A stretch of 26,555 nt of DNA, taken from the NCBI GenBank assembly GCA_002435835.1, contig DIVM01000356.1, positions 1 through 26,555 of the forward strand, written 5' to 3'. This document shows positions 9,446 to 17,370 of the stretch, piece by piece. Position numbers and translations under genes: made by a program. The notes under the pieces were generated by a model. That model was not told the DNA's origin and ran no database searches. It saw only the letters and a program-made list of their open reading frames with translations. Origin of the DNA: Firmicutes bacterium UBA6132. GTDB taxonomy: Bacteria; Bacillota_A; Clostridia; Tissierellales; Sedimentibacteraceae. The number at the start of each line of letters is the position of its first letter. Position 1 is the stretch's first letter.

Positions 9446-9570
9446 AAAATCCCCCCTTACAGGATGCTTATTTTATTTATATTACAAGATTGTTTGATTT
9501 AGACTTAATATTTTAATCTTAAGTTTGTTTGTCAAAGCTTTATTTAATTCACATTAAAAAAACTTGGTAA

Positions 9571-9690
9571 TGATATGATACTTCAAAGTAGACAGTCTAA
9601 TTAATTAAAAATTAGATCATCTACTTGGAGGTATTTTTTTATGGGAAGAAAGTCAAAGTATAGTAAAGAAGTATTCTTCGCTTATTACTT
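9571..9690 (+). mobile_element. Remnant of the 5' end of an IS3-family-like insertion sequence
   Basis: An IS-like end (TTCAAAGTAGACAGTC at 9582-9597) is followed by an imperfect hairpin (AGTAGA..TCTAAT with ATTAGA..TCTACT). TTGGAGG and an ATG at 9641 then open MGRKSKYSKEV, the kind of start seen in IS3-type OrfA. The frame stops after 24 codons, so the transposase is lost. A related end in opposite orientation occurs at 15496-15590. Family assignment is by resemblance only. Confidence 0.5.
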
Positions 9691-9693
9691 TAA

Positions 9694-9813
9694 CTTTTTC
9701 TATGGGATGATATAAAAGCACCCTTTGATAAAGTTGTAATAATGGTATTTCAGCTTGCATTACTTGCTTTACGAGAAAAAATTCCAATTGAAAAATTTAA
9801 CAATTTGAAATAA
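9694..9813 (+). pseudogene. Open fragment of about 39 codons, possible 3' end of a decayed mobile-element gene
   Basis: The frame from 9694 reads LFLWDDIKAPFDKVV then MVFQLALLALREKIPIEKF and stops at TAA 9811-9813. It has no good start, and the base composition is codon-like. It directly follows the IS-like remnant. About 25-65 bases further, a GC-richer patch (GGTATCCCCGGATAACC, then GAGACCCCC) could be an IS terminus. I cannot name the parent gene. Confidence 0.25.
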
Positions 9814-9890
9814 ATAGCATATTTTGATATAATACTTTTCGGTATCCCCGGATAACCAAAATAAATTCTGAGACCCCCTTATGAATATAA

Positions 9891-9917
9891 AAAAATGACC
9901 TTCATAAGGTCATTTTT
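9891..9917 (-). terminator. Rho-independent terminator after the EAL-PilZ gene
   Basis: Perfect 12-bp arms (AAAAATGACCTT, 9891-9902, and its complement, 9906-9917) enclose a 3-base loop, with T-runs on both strands. It lies about 90 bases past the stop of the EAL-PilZ gene and is probably bidirectional, also stopping reads from the remnant on the plus strand. Confidence 0.85.
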
Positions 9918-10008
9918 GTTTTTAATCCTTATTTATATTAAATTAAGGAACTTCTTTCACTAAGATAGATTAACAGGATATAATTGATATTTAAAGTTCT
10001 TCAAGTAT

Positions 10009-11934
10009 TTATACTATATTATTATCTAAAAAAGCTTGTGTGTTAAAATAATGTACAGGAGAAATTTCAATAAATCTGCCATTAAACTCATAGTAATTTT
10101 TCTGTTTAATCATAACATAATTAAATAATTTTGTTATGGTTTCTCTTTTATTTTCATCAATTGTAAATTTAATACCATATTTATATAAGCAACTGTCTGC
10201 TTCTTTAACCCAAACAGGAAATCCATAAACGGTAATTCGTTCGTCAAGCAATTCTGTTTTAAAAAGAATAGTAGTGTCTTTGCTAATAGAAAGATCTATA
10301 TTAGAAAAAAAGCTTAATCCGCCTGGTCCTATATCATCTATTAATGCTTTAAAATTCCTTATATTTGATTGATTGTTTTTAAATTCTATAATTGTTATAT
10401 TAGCTTCTAATAATTTATAAAATTTTATTCTAAAATATCCTCGCTTTTCTTCAAGATTAACTGTTTTAGTATTATTAACTACAATAGGGTTGCATTTTCT
10501 TTTGATTAAAATATTTACGAATTCTTTTAAAGGTACTGGTTTACTGTATAAATAACCTTGGCCTACATGACAATTTAAGTTTCGCAAAAAAGATAGTTGT
10601 TTCCAATTCTCTATTCCCTCTGCAACTAATTTTAGTTTAAGTTCATGAGCTAAGTAAATAATAGTTTTAGTTATTATAGTACTATTTTCGTCAATTAGAA
10701 CATTCTTAATAAAAGATTGGTCAATTTTTAATATATCTATATTATATGAATTTAAATATGACAAAGAAGAGAAACCGGTTCCAAAATCATCAAGTGCCAC
10801 TTGTATTCCCAAATTATGCAGGTTTTTAATAACAGAGGCTAATTTCTGTGTGTTTTTAATTAAAACACTCTCTGTAAGTTCAACAATTAGAAAGTTTGTA
10901 TCTAAATTATATTCTTTTATAGTATTTCTAATATTATCTGTAATGTTTTCTTCGAAAAATTGTATACTGGAATAATTAATAGATATTTTTATTGCTTGCA
11001 ATCCATCATTTAACCATTGCCTATAATTAAAGCATACCTCATTTAACATCCAATTGCCTATATTAGTAATAAACCCTGTTTCTTCTGCTAATGAAATGAA
11101 CTCATTAGGTGGGATCATACCCCAATCTGGATGATCCCACCTAATTAATGCTTCCGCGCCTACTATTTCATTATTTAACAAGTTGACTTGTGGTTGATAA
11201 TAAACTTTAAGTTGGTTTTTATTAATAGATTTTCTTAAATCATTTCTAAGTATAAATTGCTTATAATTATGTATATCTATATTAGGCGAGTAAAATTCAA
11301 AGTTATTAATACCTTCTTGTTTTGCTCGATGCAAGGAAATGTTTGCATATTTTAAAATAGAATCAGCATCTTGTGCATCATCTGGATAAATACTTACTCC
11401 CAAATTTAAATTCACATTTAATTCATAATTATCTATCTTAATTGGATATAAAAATAAGTTTATAATATCCTTTGCTATTTTTTCGTATTTTTCTATATTA
11501 TTTATTTCTTCTATTATGATACCAAATGAAATTCCAGCATTTCGGCATATAATACAATTATCACCCAAAAAATTTTTCAATATTTGAGCTATTTGAATAA
11601 TTACTCTGTCTCCTATTTGGTACCCTAAGGCATTATTTATATATTTAAAACCATTAATATTTAATCTAATTACTGCGAAGGAAGTATGTTTTTCCTTATC
11701 AAGTTGACATAGATTTTCTAATTGTTTATTAAAATAAAAACGATTATAAAGTCCTGTTAATTCATCATGAGTAGCAATATATTTCATTTTCTTAAGCAAT
11801 TCTTTTTTTTCTTTGATATCTTGAATTGTTTCATCAATAATACTATGATTTAATTGCTCGCTATTTTCTTTTAAATGATTTAAATTATATTCTTTTTTCA
11901 TTTCTTTTATTATATTTTTTATTGATATAGTCAC
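10009..11934 (-). CDS. Degenerate GGDEF-EAL-PilZ protein, probable c-di-GMP phosphodiesterase
   Basis: A 641-residue cytoplasmic protein without membrane segments. A GGDEF domain (about 50-215) has its signature replaced by AGISF at 133-137, so diguanylate cyclase activity is unlikely. The EAL domain (about 225-475) keeps the known catalytic set: EAL at 261-263, N320, ELTES at 352-356, DDFGTG at 382-387, K403 in LKID, AEGIE at 438-442 and Q459. A C-terminal PilZ-like domain (about 495-610) has RGYFR at 498-502 and DIGPGG at 534-539, where the consensus Ser is Gly. It would hydrolyse c-di-GMP, possibly sensing it through PilZ and GTP through the dead GGDEF. The start is GTG at 11934 with AGGAG six bases upstream. 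It lies in a c-di-GMP pair with the divergent GGDEF/HD-GYP gene. Confidence 0.9.
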   Translation of the reverse strand: MTISIKNIIKEMKKEYNLNHLKENSEQLNHSIIDETIQDIKEKKELLKKMKYIATHDELTGLYNRFYFNKQLENLCQLDKEKHTSFAVIRLNINGFKYINNALGYQIGDRVIIQIAQILKNFLGDNCIICRNAGISFGIIIEEINNIEKYEKIAKDIINLFLYPIKIDNYELNVNLNLGVSIYPDDAQDADSILKYANISLHRAKQEGINNFEFYSPNIDIHNYKQFILRNDLRKSINKNQLKVYYQPQVNLLNNEIVGAEALIRWDHPDWGMIPPNEFISLAEETGFITNIGNWMLNEVCFNYRQWLNDGLQAIKISINYSSIQFFEENITDNIRNTIKEYNLDTNFLIVELTESVLIKNTQKLASVIKNLHNLGIQVALDDFGTGFSSLSYLNSYNIDILKIDQSFIKNVLIDENSTIITKTIIYLAHELKLKLVAEGIENWKQLSFLRNLNCHVGQGYLYSKPVPLKEFVNILIKRKCNPIVVNNTKTVNLEEKRGYFRIKFYKLLEANITIIEFKNNQSNIRNFKALIDDIGPGGLSFFSNIDLSISKDTTILFKTELLDERITVYGFPVWVKEADSCLYKYGIKFTIDENKRETITKLFNYVMIKQKNYYEFNGRFIEISPVHYFNTQAFLDNNIV

Positions 11935-12069
11935 TTTTATCTCCTGTTTTGGATATTTGGATATATCATAATTAAATTGCGTATTAGGATATTATTAATC
12001 GATTGTAAACTGTATAAATGACATTATTAATCCATTGAACTTCTACTTGCTTTAATTCTATTTATTAAT

Positions 12070-12098
12070 AATATACAAAATATTTCAATAAAATGCAA
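12070..12098 (-). promoter_or_regulatory. Weak candidate promoter for the EAL-PilZ gene
   Basis: Minus strand: TTGCAT (12098-12093), 17-bp spacer, TATATT (12075-12070), giving a leader of about 130 bases. The -35 match is poor and the region is A+T-rich, so this is tentative. Confidence 0.3.
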
Positions 12099-12424
12099 CA
12101 AGTTATTACAAAATATTACTAAGTGTTATAAATATTGGTTTTAAATGATTTAACAAGTTCTATAAATATAGAATCATTATTATTTGTAACTTTAGAATTA
12201 GAGTATCATATAGCGACAAGGTAACTACATATAACATCAAAATAATAAAGGTAGCCCACCATATTCGTATATAATAATTTGTCTAATAACTTTATTATTT
12301 CATCCATATAACAGCCACTCTCAAAGAATTTCGACTATTACATTATATTATACTTTTTTATATCGAACTAACTTTGGAAAGAACTACTTTATTTTACCAT
12401 TTACAGAATTAGAAACATATAAAT

Positions 12425-12452
12425 AAAAAGCCCTAATTTTACGGCTTTTTTT
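12425..12452. terminator. Hairpin with T-runs on both strands
   Basis: AAAAAGCC (12425-12432) pairs with GGCTTTTT (12443-12450), followed by two more T. It insulates the truncated gene's promoter at 12480 from transcription entering from the left, and may also stop minus-strand reads. Confidence 0.65.
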
Positions 12453-12479
12453 ATAAAAAAACAACATTACTTTTTCCAT

Positions 12480-12508
12480 TTGTCAAAATGTGTAAAATCC
12501 TGTATAAT
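12480..12508 (+). promoter_or_regulatory. Sigma-A promoter of the truncated gene
   Basis: -35 TTGTCA (12480-12485), 17-bp spacer, -10 TATAAT (12503-12508). It lies about 28 bases upstream of the ATG at 12536 and may now drive the downstream GGDEF/HD-GYP gene by read-through. Confidence 0.6.
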
Positions 12509-12535
12509 AGAAAAGATAGAAGATGGGGGCATAAA

Positions 12536-12645
12536 ATGCTAAAAGAATTCACAGATTTAGAAAAAAATATAATATCTAATTATATTAAATCACAGCGTGT
12601 CAAAGTTGTAGAAGATTTTGATTTTGAGAAAAAGAAAATTACATA
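12536..12645 (+). pseudogene. 5' fragment of an unidentified gene, broken by an IS3-family remnant
   Basis: ATG at 12536 follows GGGGG at a normal spacing and a good promoter. About 36 codons, opening MLKEFTDLEKNIISNYIK and continuing to DFDFEKKKITYSY, look genuine. The frame then runs into reverse-strand IS sequence and stops at 12685. The 3' part of the gene is not found on the other side. The parent family is not recognised. Confidence 0.5.
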
Positions 12646-12833
12646 TTCTTATAATATCGCATTTTCTTTTACCATTTTGGTATAACTGAACGATTTGGCT
12701 TTTTAATTCAGCTGTAAATTTACGACGAGGTTTTTGCTTTTTGATTCTGGCATTGTCATGCTCCTTAGTTTTTATATTTTGATTTTACATGACCTTAAAA
12801 ACTGTCCAGTTAATTATAACCTATCCAGTACTA
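12646..12833 (-). mobile_element. Truncated 5' end of an IS3-family element with OrfA fragment
   Basis: Minus strand: an IS end (TACTGGATAGGTTATAATTA, then ACTGGACAG) is followed by AAGGAG and ATG at 12753. One reading frame gives RIKKQKPRRKFTAELKSQIV and then QLYQNGKRKCDII, which matches the opening of IS3-type OrfA. The ATG is one base out of frame with it; a lost A after ATGCC would explain this. Similarity ends near 12650, where the broken gene begins. Confidence 0.7.
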
Positions 12834-12902
12834 AAATATAAATAGTATGTTAGAAAACTAATAGAATGTATTTCTAAACATATTATACGAGGAGAATTAG
12901 TT

Positions 12903-15386
12903 TTGAAAATATTATTTGAGCTTTTATATAATTTTTGTATTTTAGTATCGATAAGCATAATATCAGGGTTTGTTGAACAGCGGAGTTATAATAACTGGAA
13001 AAGATCACTTTTACAAGGATTGATTTTTGGAAGTGCTTCTGTGATTGGAATGCTTAATCCATTAGTGTTAGCACCTGGGTTGATTTTTGATGGTCGTTCA
13101 GTTATGATTAGCTTATCAGGAATTTTCTTTGGACCACTTGCTACAGCAATAGCAGGATTAATGGCATCAATTTTTCGTATTTATCAAGGTGGTACAGGAG
13201 TCATAATGGGTATTCTTGTGATTATTACTTCTGCTAGTATAGGTATTATACTTAATATAATAAATAAGAGAAGAAATACAGAGGTGACAATAAGGTTGAT
13301 TTTCATAATGGGTATTATTGTTCATGTTGCAATGATACTACTAATGTTCATACTTCCTAATGGTAAAGGTATTAGTACCATCATACTTATGGGTATACCT
13401 ATTATGATAACTTATCCAATTGCCACAGTAGTAATTGGTCGAATTCTTATCGTAGCAAATGAGCATAGACAAATGGTAGATGCATTACGAGAAAGTCAAA
13501 TCAACTTAATATCCTCTAATAAAAAATTAAATGCCTCAATTGAAGAGATAACTATAATTAAAAAAGAGTTACAAAGTCAGTTTGAAGAATTGCAAATAAG
13601 CGAGGAACAATTCAGAATTTTAATTACACAGATGCAACAGGGGTTGGCTGTTCATGAGATCATATGTGACGACGACGGGAATGCTGTTAATTATCGCTTT
13701 ATTAGTGTAAATGAAAGTTATGAAAAGCTTACAGGACTTTTTAGTAAAGATATCATTGGGAAAACAGTATTAGATGTTTTACCAAATACCGAAAAACACT
13801 GGATTGAAACCTTTGGAAAGGTGGCACTAACTGGGAATCCATATCATTTTGAGAATTATTCAATGGAACTAAATAAATATTTTAGTGTATCTGCTTATTC
13901 TCCGCGGCACAAGCAGTTTGCAGTGATTGTAGACGATATCACAAACCGCAAGAAGATGGAAGATCTTATTCACATAGAAAAACAACAATTTAAAACTACC
14001 CTTTTATCTATTGGTGACGGAGTTATTTCCACGGATAGCCAAGGTAATGTGTTGTTATTAAACAAAGTAGCCGAACAGCTCACTGGTTGGACCCAAGAGG
14101 AAGCATGGGGCAAACCAGTGGAAAAAGTTTTTAATATTATCAATGAATTCACTAGGGAAAGATGTGATAACCCTGTAGATAAGGTATTGCAAACAGGAGA
14201 GATTATAGAGTTAGACAATCATACCATTTTGATATCTAAAATGTGTCAAGAAACACCTATAGTAAATAGTGTCGCACCTATAAGTGATAGTGATGAGAAA
14301 ACAACAGGTGTAGTCTTAGTGTTTAAGGATTTTACTGAAAAAAGAGAAAAAGAAAAGCTGATAGAATATTTAAGTTATCATGATTATCTCACGGGCCTAT
14401 ATAATCGCAGATATATTGAAGATACGGTTAAAAGGCTAAATACGGAAAGGAATCTGCCTTTCACCGTAATGGTTTTAGATGTGAATGGACTAAAACTGAC
14501 TAATGATGCCTTTGGACATGAAACAGGAGATAGACTGCTAAAAACAGTATCTGATATTATGACAAAAGTGTGCAGAGCAGATGATATTATAGGTCGTGTG
14601 GGCGGTGACGAATTTATCATACTGCTTCCCCGTACGGATGAAAAACAGGCGGAAAAAATAAAGCAAAGAATCGACGATGCCTCTTTAAAAGCAAAGATAG
14701 ATTCTGTTATAGTCTCTTTGTCAATTGGCTATGCTGTTAAAACTAGCAATGATCAAAATATAGAAATCATAAAAAAGAATGCAGATAATAATATGTATAA
14801 AAATAAACTGAAATTCAGTAAAAACATGAAAAGTCAGACTATTGATATAGTGCTACGTAATCTTAATCTTAATTATGATCAATTGCAAATTCACACAGAA
14901 AGGGTGTCTCAATACTGTGAGGCCATTGCTATAGCTATGAATCTCAGTGAAAAAGAGATCTATGACCTCAAAACAGCTAGTTTATTACATGACATTGGAA
15001 TGATTACTGTGTTGCCAGAATTGCTGAATAAGCAGAGCAAACTGACAGTAGAAGAGTTTGAAGTGATTAAAAGGCATGTAGATGCAGGGTATCAAATATT
15101 GAAATCAGTGGAGGAATATGCAGCACTCGCCGAAACTGTGCTCTATCATCATGAACATTGGGATGGAAATGGTTATCCGGGAGGATTGAAAGGGGAAGAG
15201 ATTCCTTTAGTAGCAAGAATTATTTCAGTGGCTGATTCTTATGAGGCAATGACAGCAAATAGACCATATCAAAAGTCCAAAACTAAAGAAGAAGCCATAG
15301 AAGAACTTGAAAAATGTGCCGGCACTCAGTTTGACTCAAACATTGTTAAGGTTTTTGTGGAAAATGTACTGGGTTATTTTGAGTAA
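12903..15386 (+). CDS. Membrane 5TMR-LYT, PAS, PAS, GGDEF, HD-GYP protein: dual c-di-GMP synthase/hydrolase
   Basis: An 827-residue membrane signalling enzyme. An N-terminal LytS-type 5TM region (1-180) carries APGLIFDGRSVMISLSGIFF and FRIYQGGTG. A coiled linker (about 195-235) leads to PAS 1 (about 235-350, ending DDITNRKKME) and PAS 2 (about 360-480). The GGDEF domain (about 485-640) has an intact site GGDEF at 567-571 and an inhibitory RADD I-site at 558-561, five residues before it. The HD-GYP domain (about 650-825) has HDIGM at 696-700 and HHEHWDGNGYPGG at 749-761. Both catalytic domains look active, so it may switch between making and degrading c-di-GMP. The start is TTG at 12903 with CGAGGAGA 8 bases upstream. 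The 5TMR domain suggests an envelope or small-ligand input. It starts 69 bases beyond an IS remnant. Confidence 0.93.
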   Translation: MKILFELLYNFCILVSISIISGFVEQRSYNNWKRSLLQGLIFGSASVIGMLNPLVLAPGLIFDGRSVMISLSGIFFGPLATAIAGLMASIFRIYQGGTGVIMGILVIITSASIGIILNIINKRRNTEVTIRLIFIMGIIVHVAMILLMFILPNGKGISTIILMGIPIMITYPIATVVIGRILIVANEHRQMVDALRESQINLISSNKKLNASIEEITIIKKELQSQFEELQISEEQFRILITQMQQGLAVHEIICDDDGNAVNYRFISVNESYEKLTGLFSKDIIGKTVLDVLPNTEKHWIETFGKVALTGNPYHFENYSMELNKYFSVSAYSPRHKQFAVIVDDITNRKKMEDLIHIEKQQFKTTLLSIGDGVISTDSQGNVLLLNKVAEQLTGWTQEEAWGKPVEKVFNIINEFTRERCDNPVDKVLQTGEIIELDNHTILISKMCQETPIVNSVAPISDSDEKTTGVVLVFKDFTEKREKEKLIEYLSYHDYLTGLYNRRYIEDTVKRLNTERNLPFTVMVLDVNGLKLTNDAFGHETGDRLLKTVSDIMTKVCRADDIIGRVGGDEFIILLPRTDEKQAEKIKQRIDDASLKAKIDSVIVSLSIGYAVKTSNDQNIEIIKKNADNNMYKNKLKFSKNMKSQTIDIVLRNLNLNYDQLQIHTERVSQYCEAIAIAMNLSEKEIYDLKTASLLHDIGMITVLPELLNKQSKLTVEEFEVIKRHVDAGYQILKSVEEYAALAETVLYHHEHWDGNGYPGGLKGEEIPLVARIISVADSYEAMTANRPYQKSKTKEEAIEELEKCAGTQFDSNIVKVFVENVLGYFE

Positions 15387-15495
15387 GATTTACAAGAATA
15401 GAAAAACCCATAGCATTATATCCGGTTAGTAACATTAAGGAAAAATAGTTGAATACATTAAATTTTACAATGAAAAAAATTTCAAAAAAGACTAA

Positions 15496-15590
15496 GATGC
15501 ATGGCTCCTTTAGAATATCGAAACCATGCATCCAAATGTGCATAATATTTTAATTAAATATCTGTCTACTTGACAAAGGTCAGTACATAA
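15496..15590 (-). mobile_element. Solo IS-like end with start-region hairpin
   Basis: Minus strand: GTACTGACCTTTG, then TCAAGTAGACAG (about 15585-15562), matches the end near 9582-9596. It is followed by a TTTAATTAAAA stretch and a hairpin with 9-bp arms GATGCATGG/CCATGCATC (15496-15504, 15524-15532). That hairpin contains AAAGGAG and an ATG, as if masking a transposase start. No transposase remains. With TCTTTTTTG after the stem it may also act as a weak terminator of the ABC operon. Confidence 0.45.
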
Positions 15591-15606
15591 ATACCAAGTT
15601 TTATAA

Positions 15607-16689
15607 TCAATTATCTAATTTTATAAAAACATCAACATTATAATTTGGAAGCAAAAACGAATTTGTATTACTAATAGAAATTCTTACAGGTACAACCGTT
15701 TCACCAGAATTATTAAATGCCATTTGAGACACATATATTACATTTCCTTCAAATTCTTTAGTTCGGTCTACAACAGGAACTATTGTTACTGACTGGCCTA
15801 TTTTAACATCTTTAATGAATTCCTCTGCGACATTGGCTTCTACAATCAAACTATCTAAATTGCTAATCGTAAAAGCAATTTGTGTAGCATCTGTTATATG
15901 CCCTGCAGAATAATTAATATTATAAATTATAGCATTTTCATATTCAGATATAATTTGATTTTCTTTAATATAGGGCTTATTTAACTTGTTTTCTAAAGAT
16001 GCAACATTGTTTTCTATTTGTGCTATGCGTTCATTTTGTATTTCTGTTTTATTTTTTTCGGATTCTTTATTTATTTGGAACTGTTCTTGATTTCTATCAT
16101 TTAACTCTTCTAAAGTCTTAAGTTCATATTCTATGTCTTCTATATTATTATTAGCTTCATCCATAGCCTTTTTAGAAATATTATATGTTTCCTGTGATAT
16201 TGCACCGTCTTTAAAAAGATTTTCTTTTGAATTAAAATCTTTAACTGCTTGCTCACACAATTTTTTCGCAAATTCCAAATCATTTTTAAGTTTATTAATT
16301 TGTGAATCTTTATTTTCAATTGTTAAAGCCTTATAGCTTTTAACAGCATTTTGCTGTTCAAGTTTTGAGATATTAAGCTCAATTTTTTCATCCTGTATCT
16401 GCGATTGATACTGGGATAAGTCCAAATTTATGAGCGGTTCATTTAAACCTACTTTCTGACCTTCTTTTACTAATACTTCTTTAACCACAGAAGGGAAATC
16501 AATTATAACATCCTTTGATTTTTCTGCTTTTATAATACCAAAAGCTTCAATAACTTTAGATTCTTGAGATAAATCTACTTCTTCTACAGTGGATGATTCT
16601 TGCCCTTTACTGCAGCTTGCCATAAAAATAGTTAAACATATTGTTAATAAAATAAAATAAAACTTTCTTTGCACCATCATCATCATCAT
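15607..16689 (-). CDS. Lipoprotein membrane-fusion adaptor (HlyD/MacA-like) of the ABC exporter
   Basis: A 360-residue extracytoplasmic adaptor. A short signal (VQRKFYFILLTICLTIFMAS) ends in a lipobox with Cys at about residue 26, so it should be lipid-anchored. It then has a lipoyl-like half (VVKEVLVKEGQKVGLNEPLI, about 65-85), a long coiled-coil hairpin (about 90-235) and a beta-barrel part with IGQSVTIVPV and an ending VDVFIKLDN. The start is unusual: five tandem ATG codons at 16689-16675. The first, at 16689, forms an ATGA overlap with the ATPase stop and has GGAAGGG 7 bases upstream; a GTG at 16695 is possible too. It is the third gene of a permease-ATPase-adaptor operon, which suggests MacAB-type export of a peptide, lipid or drug. 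Confidence 0.85.
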   Translation of the reverse strand: MMMMMVQRKFYFILLTICLTIFMASCSKGQESSTVEEVDLSQESKVIEAFGIIKAEKSKDVIIDFPSVVKEVLVKEGQKVGLNEPLINLDLSQYQSQIQDEKIELNISKLEQQNAVKSYKALTIENKDSQINKLKNDLEFAKKLCEQAVKDFNSKENLFKDGAISQETYNISKKAMDEANNNIEDIEYELKTLEELNDRNQEQFQINKESEKNKTEIQNERIAQIENNVASLENKLNKPYIKENQIISEYENAIIYNINYSAGHITDATQIAFTISNLDSLIVEANVAEEFIKDVKIGQSVTIVPVVDRTKEFEGNVIYVSQMAFNNSGETVVPVRISISNTNSFLLPNYNVDVFIKLDN

Positions 16690-17360
16690 TCCCACACCCT
16701 TCCATCTCTTACATTAATAATTCTATTGCTATATTTTGATGTCTCTAAAGAATGGCTTACCTGCAATATAGTTTTTCCTTTTTCACAATTAATTCTTTGA
16801 AACAATTTCATCACTTCCTCCGATGTTTTGCTATCAAGGTTACCCGTTGGCTCATCGGCTAAAATAATATCAGGATCATTAATGAGTGCACGAGCTATTG
16901 CAACACGTTGTTGCTGACCTCCTGATAACTCTCTCGGAGTATGATTTTTCCTATCTGATAATTCTACTATACTAAGAATTTCATTAAGCTTTTCAGAGTA
17001 TTTATTTATTTTTTTCCCATCTAACAATAGAGGAAGCATTATATTATCTTCTACAGTCAAATTAGGAACTAAATTATAAAACTGAAATACGAATCCAACT
17101 TCTCTACGTCTCATGATACTTTGTTTTTCATCATTTAAAGTAGAAATATCATTACCTTTTATTATAATTTTTCCCCTAGTTGGTTTATCCAAACCTCCTA
17201 AAAGATATAAGAGAGTACTTTTCCCAGAACCAGAAGGCCCCATAATTGTAATAAATTCTCCTTCATTAACGGACATGTTAATGTCCTTTAAAACTTCTAC
17301 CTTAACAGTTCCCAGCATATATGTTTTATTCAGGTCTGTTACCTCAATAATTTTTTCCAT
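16686..17360 (-). CDS. ABC exporter ATPase, LolD/MacB type
   Basis: A 224-residue cytoplasmic nucleotide-binding subunit that powers the FtsX-type permease upstream. Walker [10 protein letters not shown] is at about 41-49. The Q-loop is in [18 protein letters not shown], the signature is [15 protein letters not shown], Walker B is [13 protein letters not shown], and the H-loop is in LQVSHS. All are intact. The frame reaches a start at 17393, but ATG at 17360 has GGAGG at 17365-17369. That places the ribosome site across the permease stop (17371), and the downstream adaptor overlaps its stop by four bases. Translational coupling across the operon is likely. Confidence 0.93.
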   Translation of the reverse strand: MEKIIEVTDLNKTYMLGTVKVEVLKDINMSVNEGEFITIMGPSGSGKSTLLYLLGGLDKPTRGKIIIKGNDISTLNDEKQSIMRRREVGFVFQFYNLVPNLTVEDNIMLPLLLDGKKINKYSEKLNEILSIVELSDRKNHTPRELSGGQQQRVAIARALINDPDIILADEPTGNLDSKTSEEVMKLFQRINCEKGKTILQVSHSLETSKYSNRIINVRDGRVWE

Positions 17361-17370
17361 AAGACCTCCA

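Larger units (their letters stand above)
11935..12479. other. Long intergenic stretch between c-di-GMP genes
   Basis: About 545 A+T-rich bases hold a weak minus-strand promoter, a bidirectional terminator and short palindromes (TTCTATAAATATAGAA near 12158). A 33-codon minus-strand frame opening MDEIIKLLDKLLYTN lacks a clear ribosome site and may be gene debris. I see no c-di-GMP riboswitch or other known RNA. Confidence 0.5.

Noticed and set aside
12118..12330. Minus-strand frame of 33 codons (MDEIIKLLDKLLYTN...) followed in frame by more codon-like sequence
   Set aside because: No convincing ribosome site and an early stop; may be debris of an old gene, too weak to list.
11935..12902. Possible c-di-GMP riboswitch before either signalling gene
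   Set aside because: None of the conserved GEMM blocks are found on either strand.
15346..15543. 65-codon minus-strand frame overlapping the end of the GGDEF/HD-GYP gene
   Set aside because: It overlaps a well-supported gene and its start region is the IS-like hairpin; no independent support.
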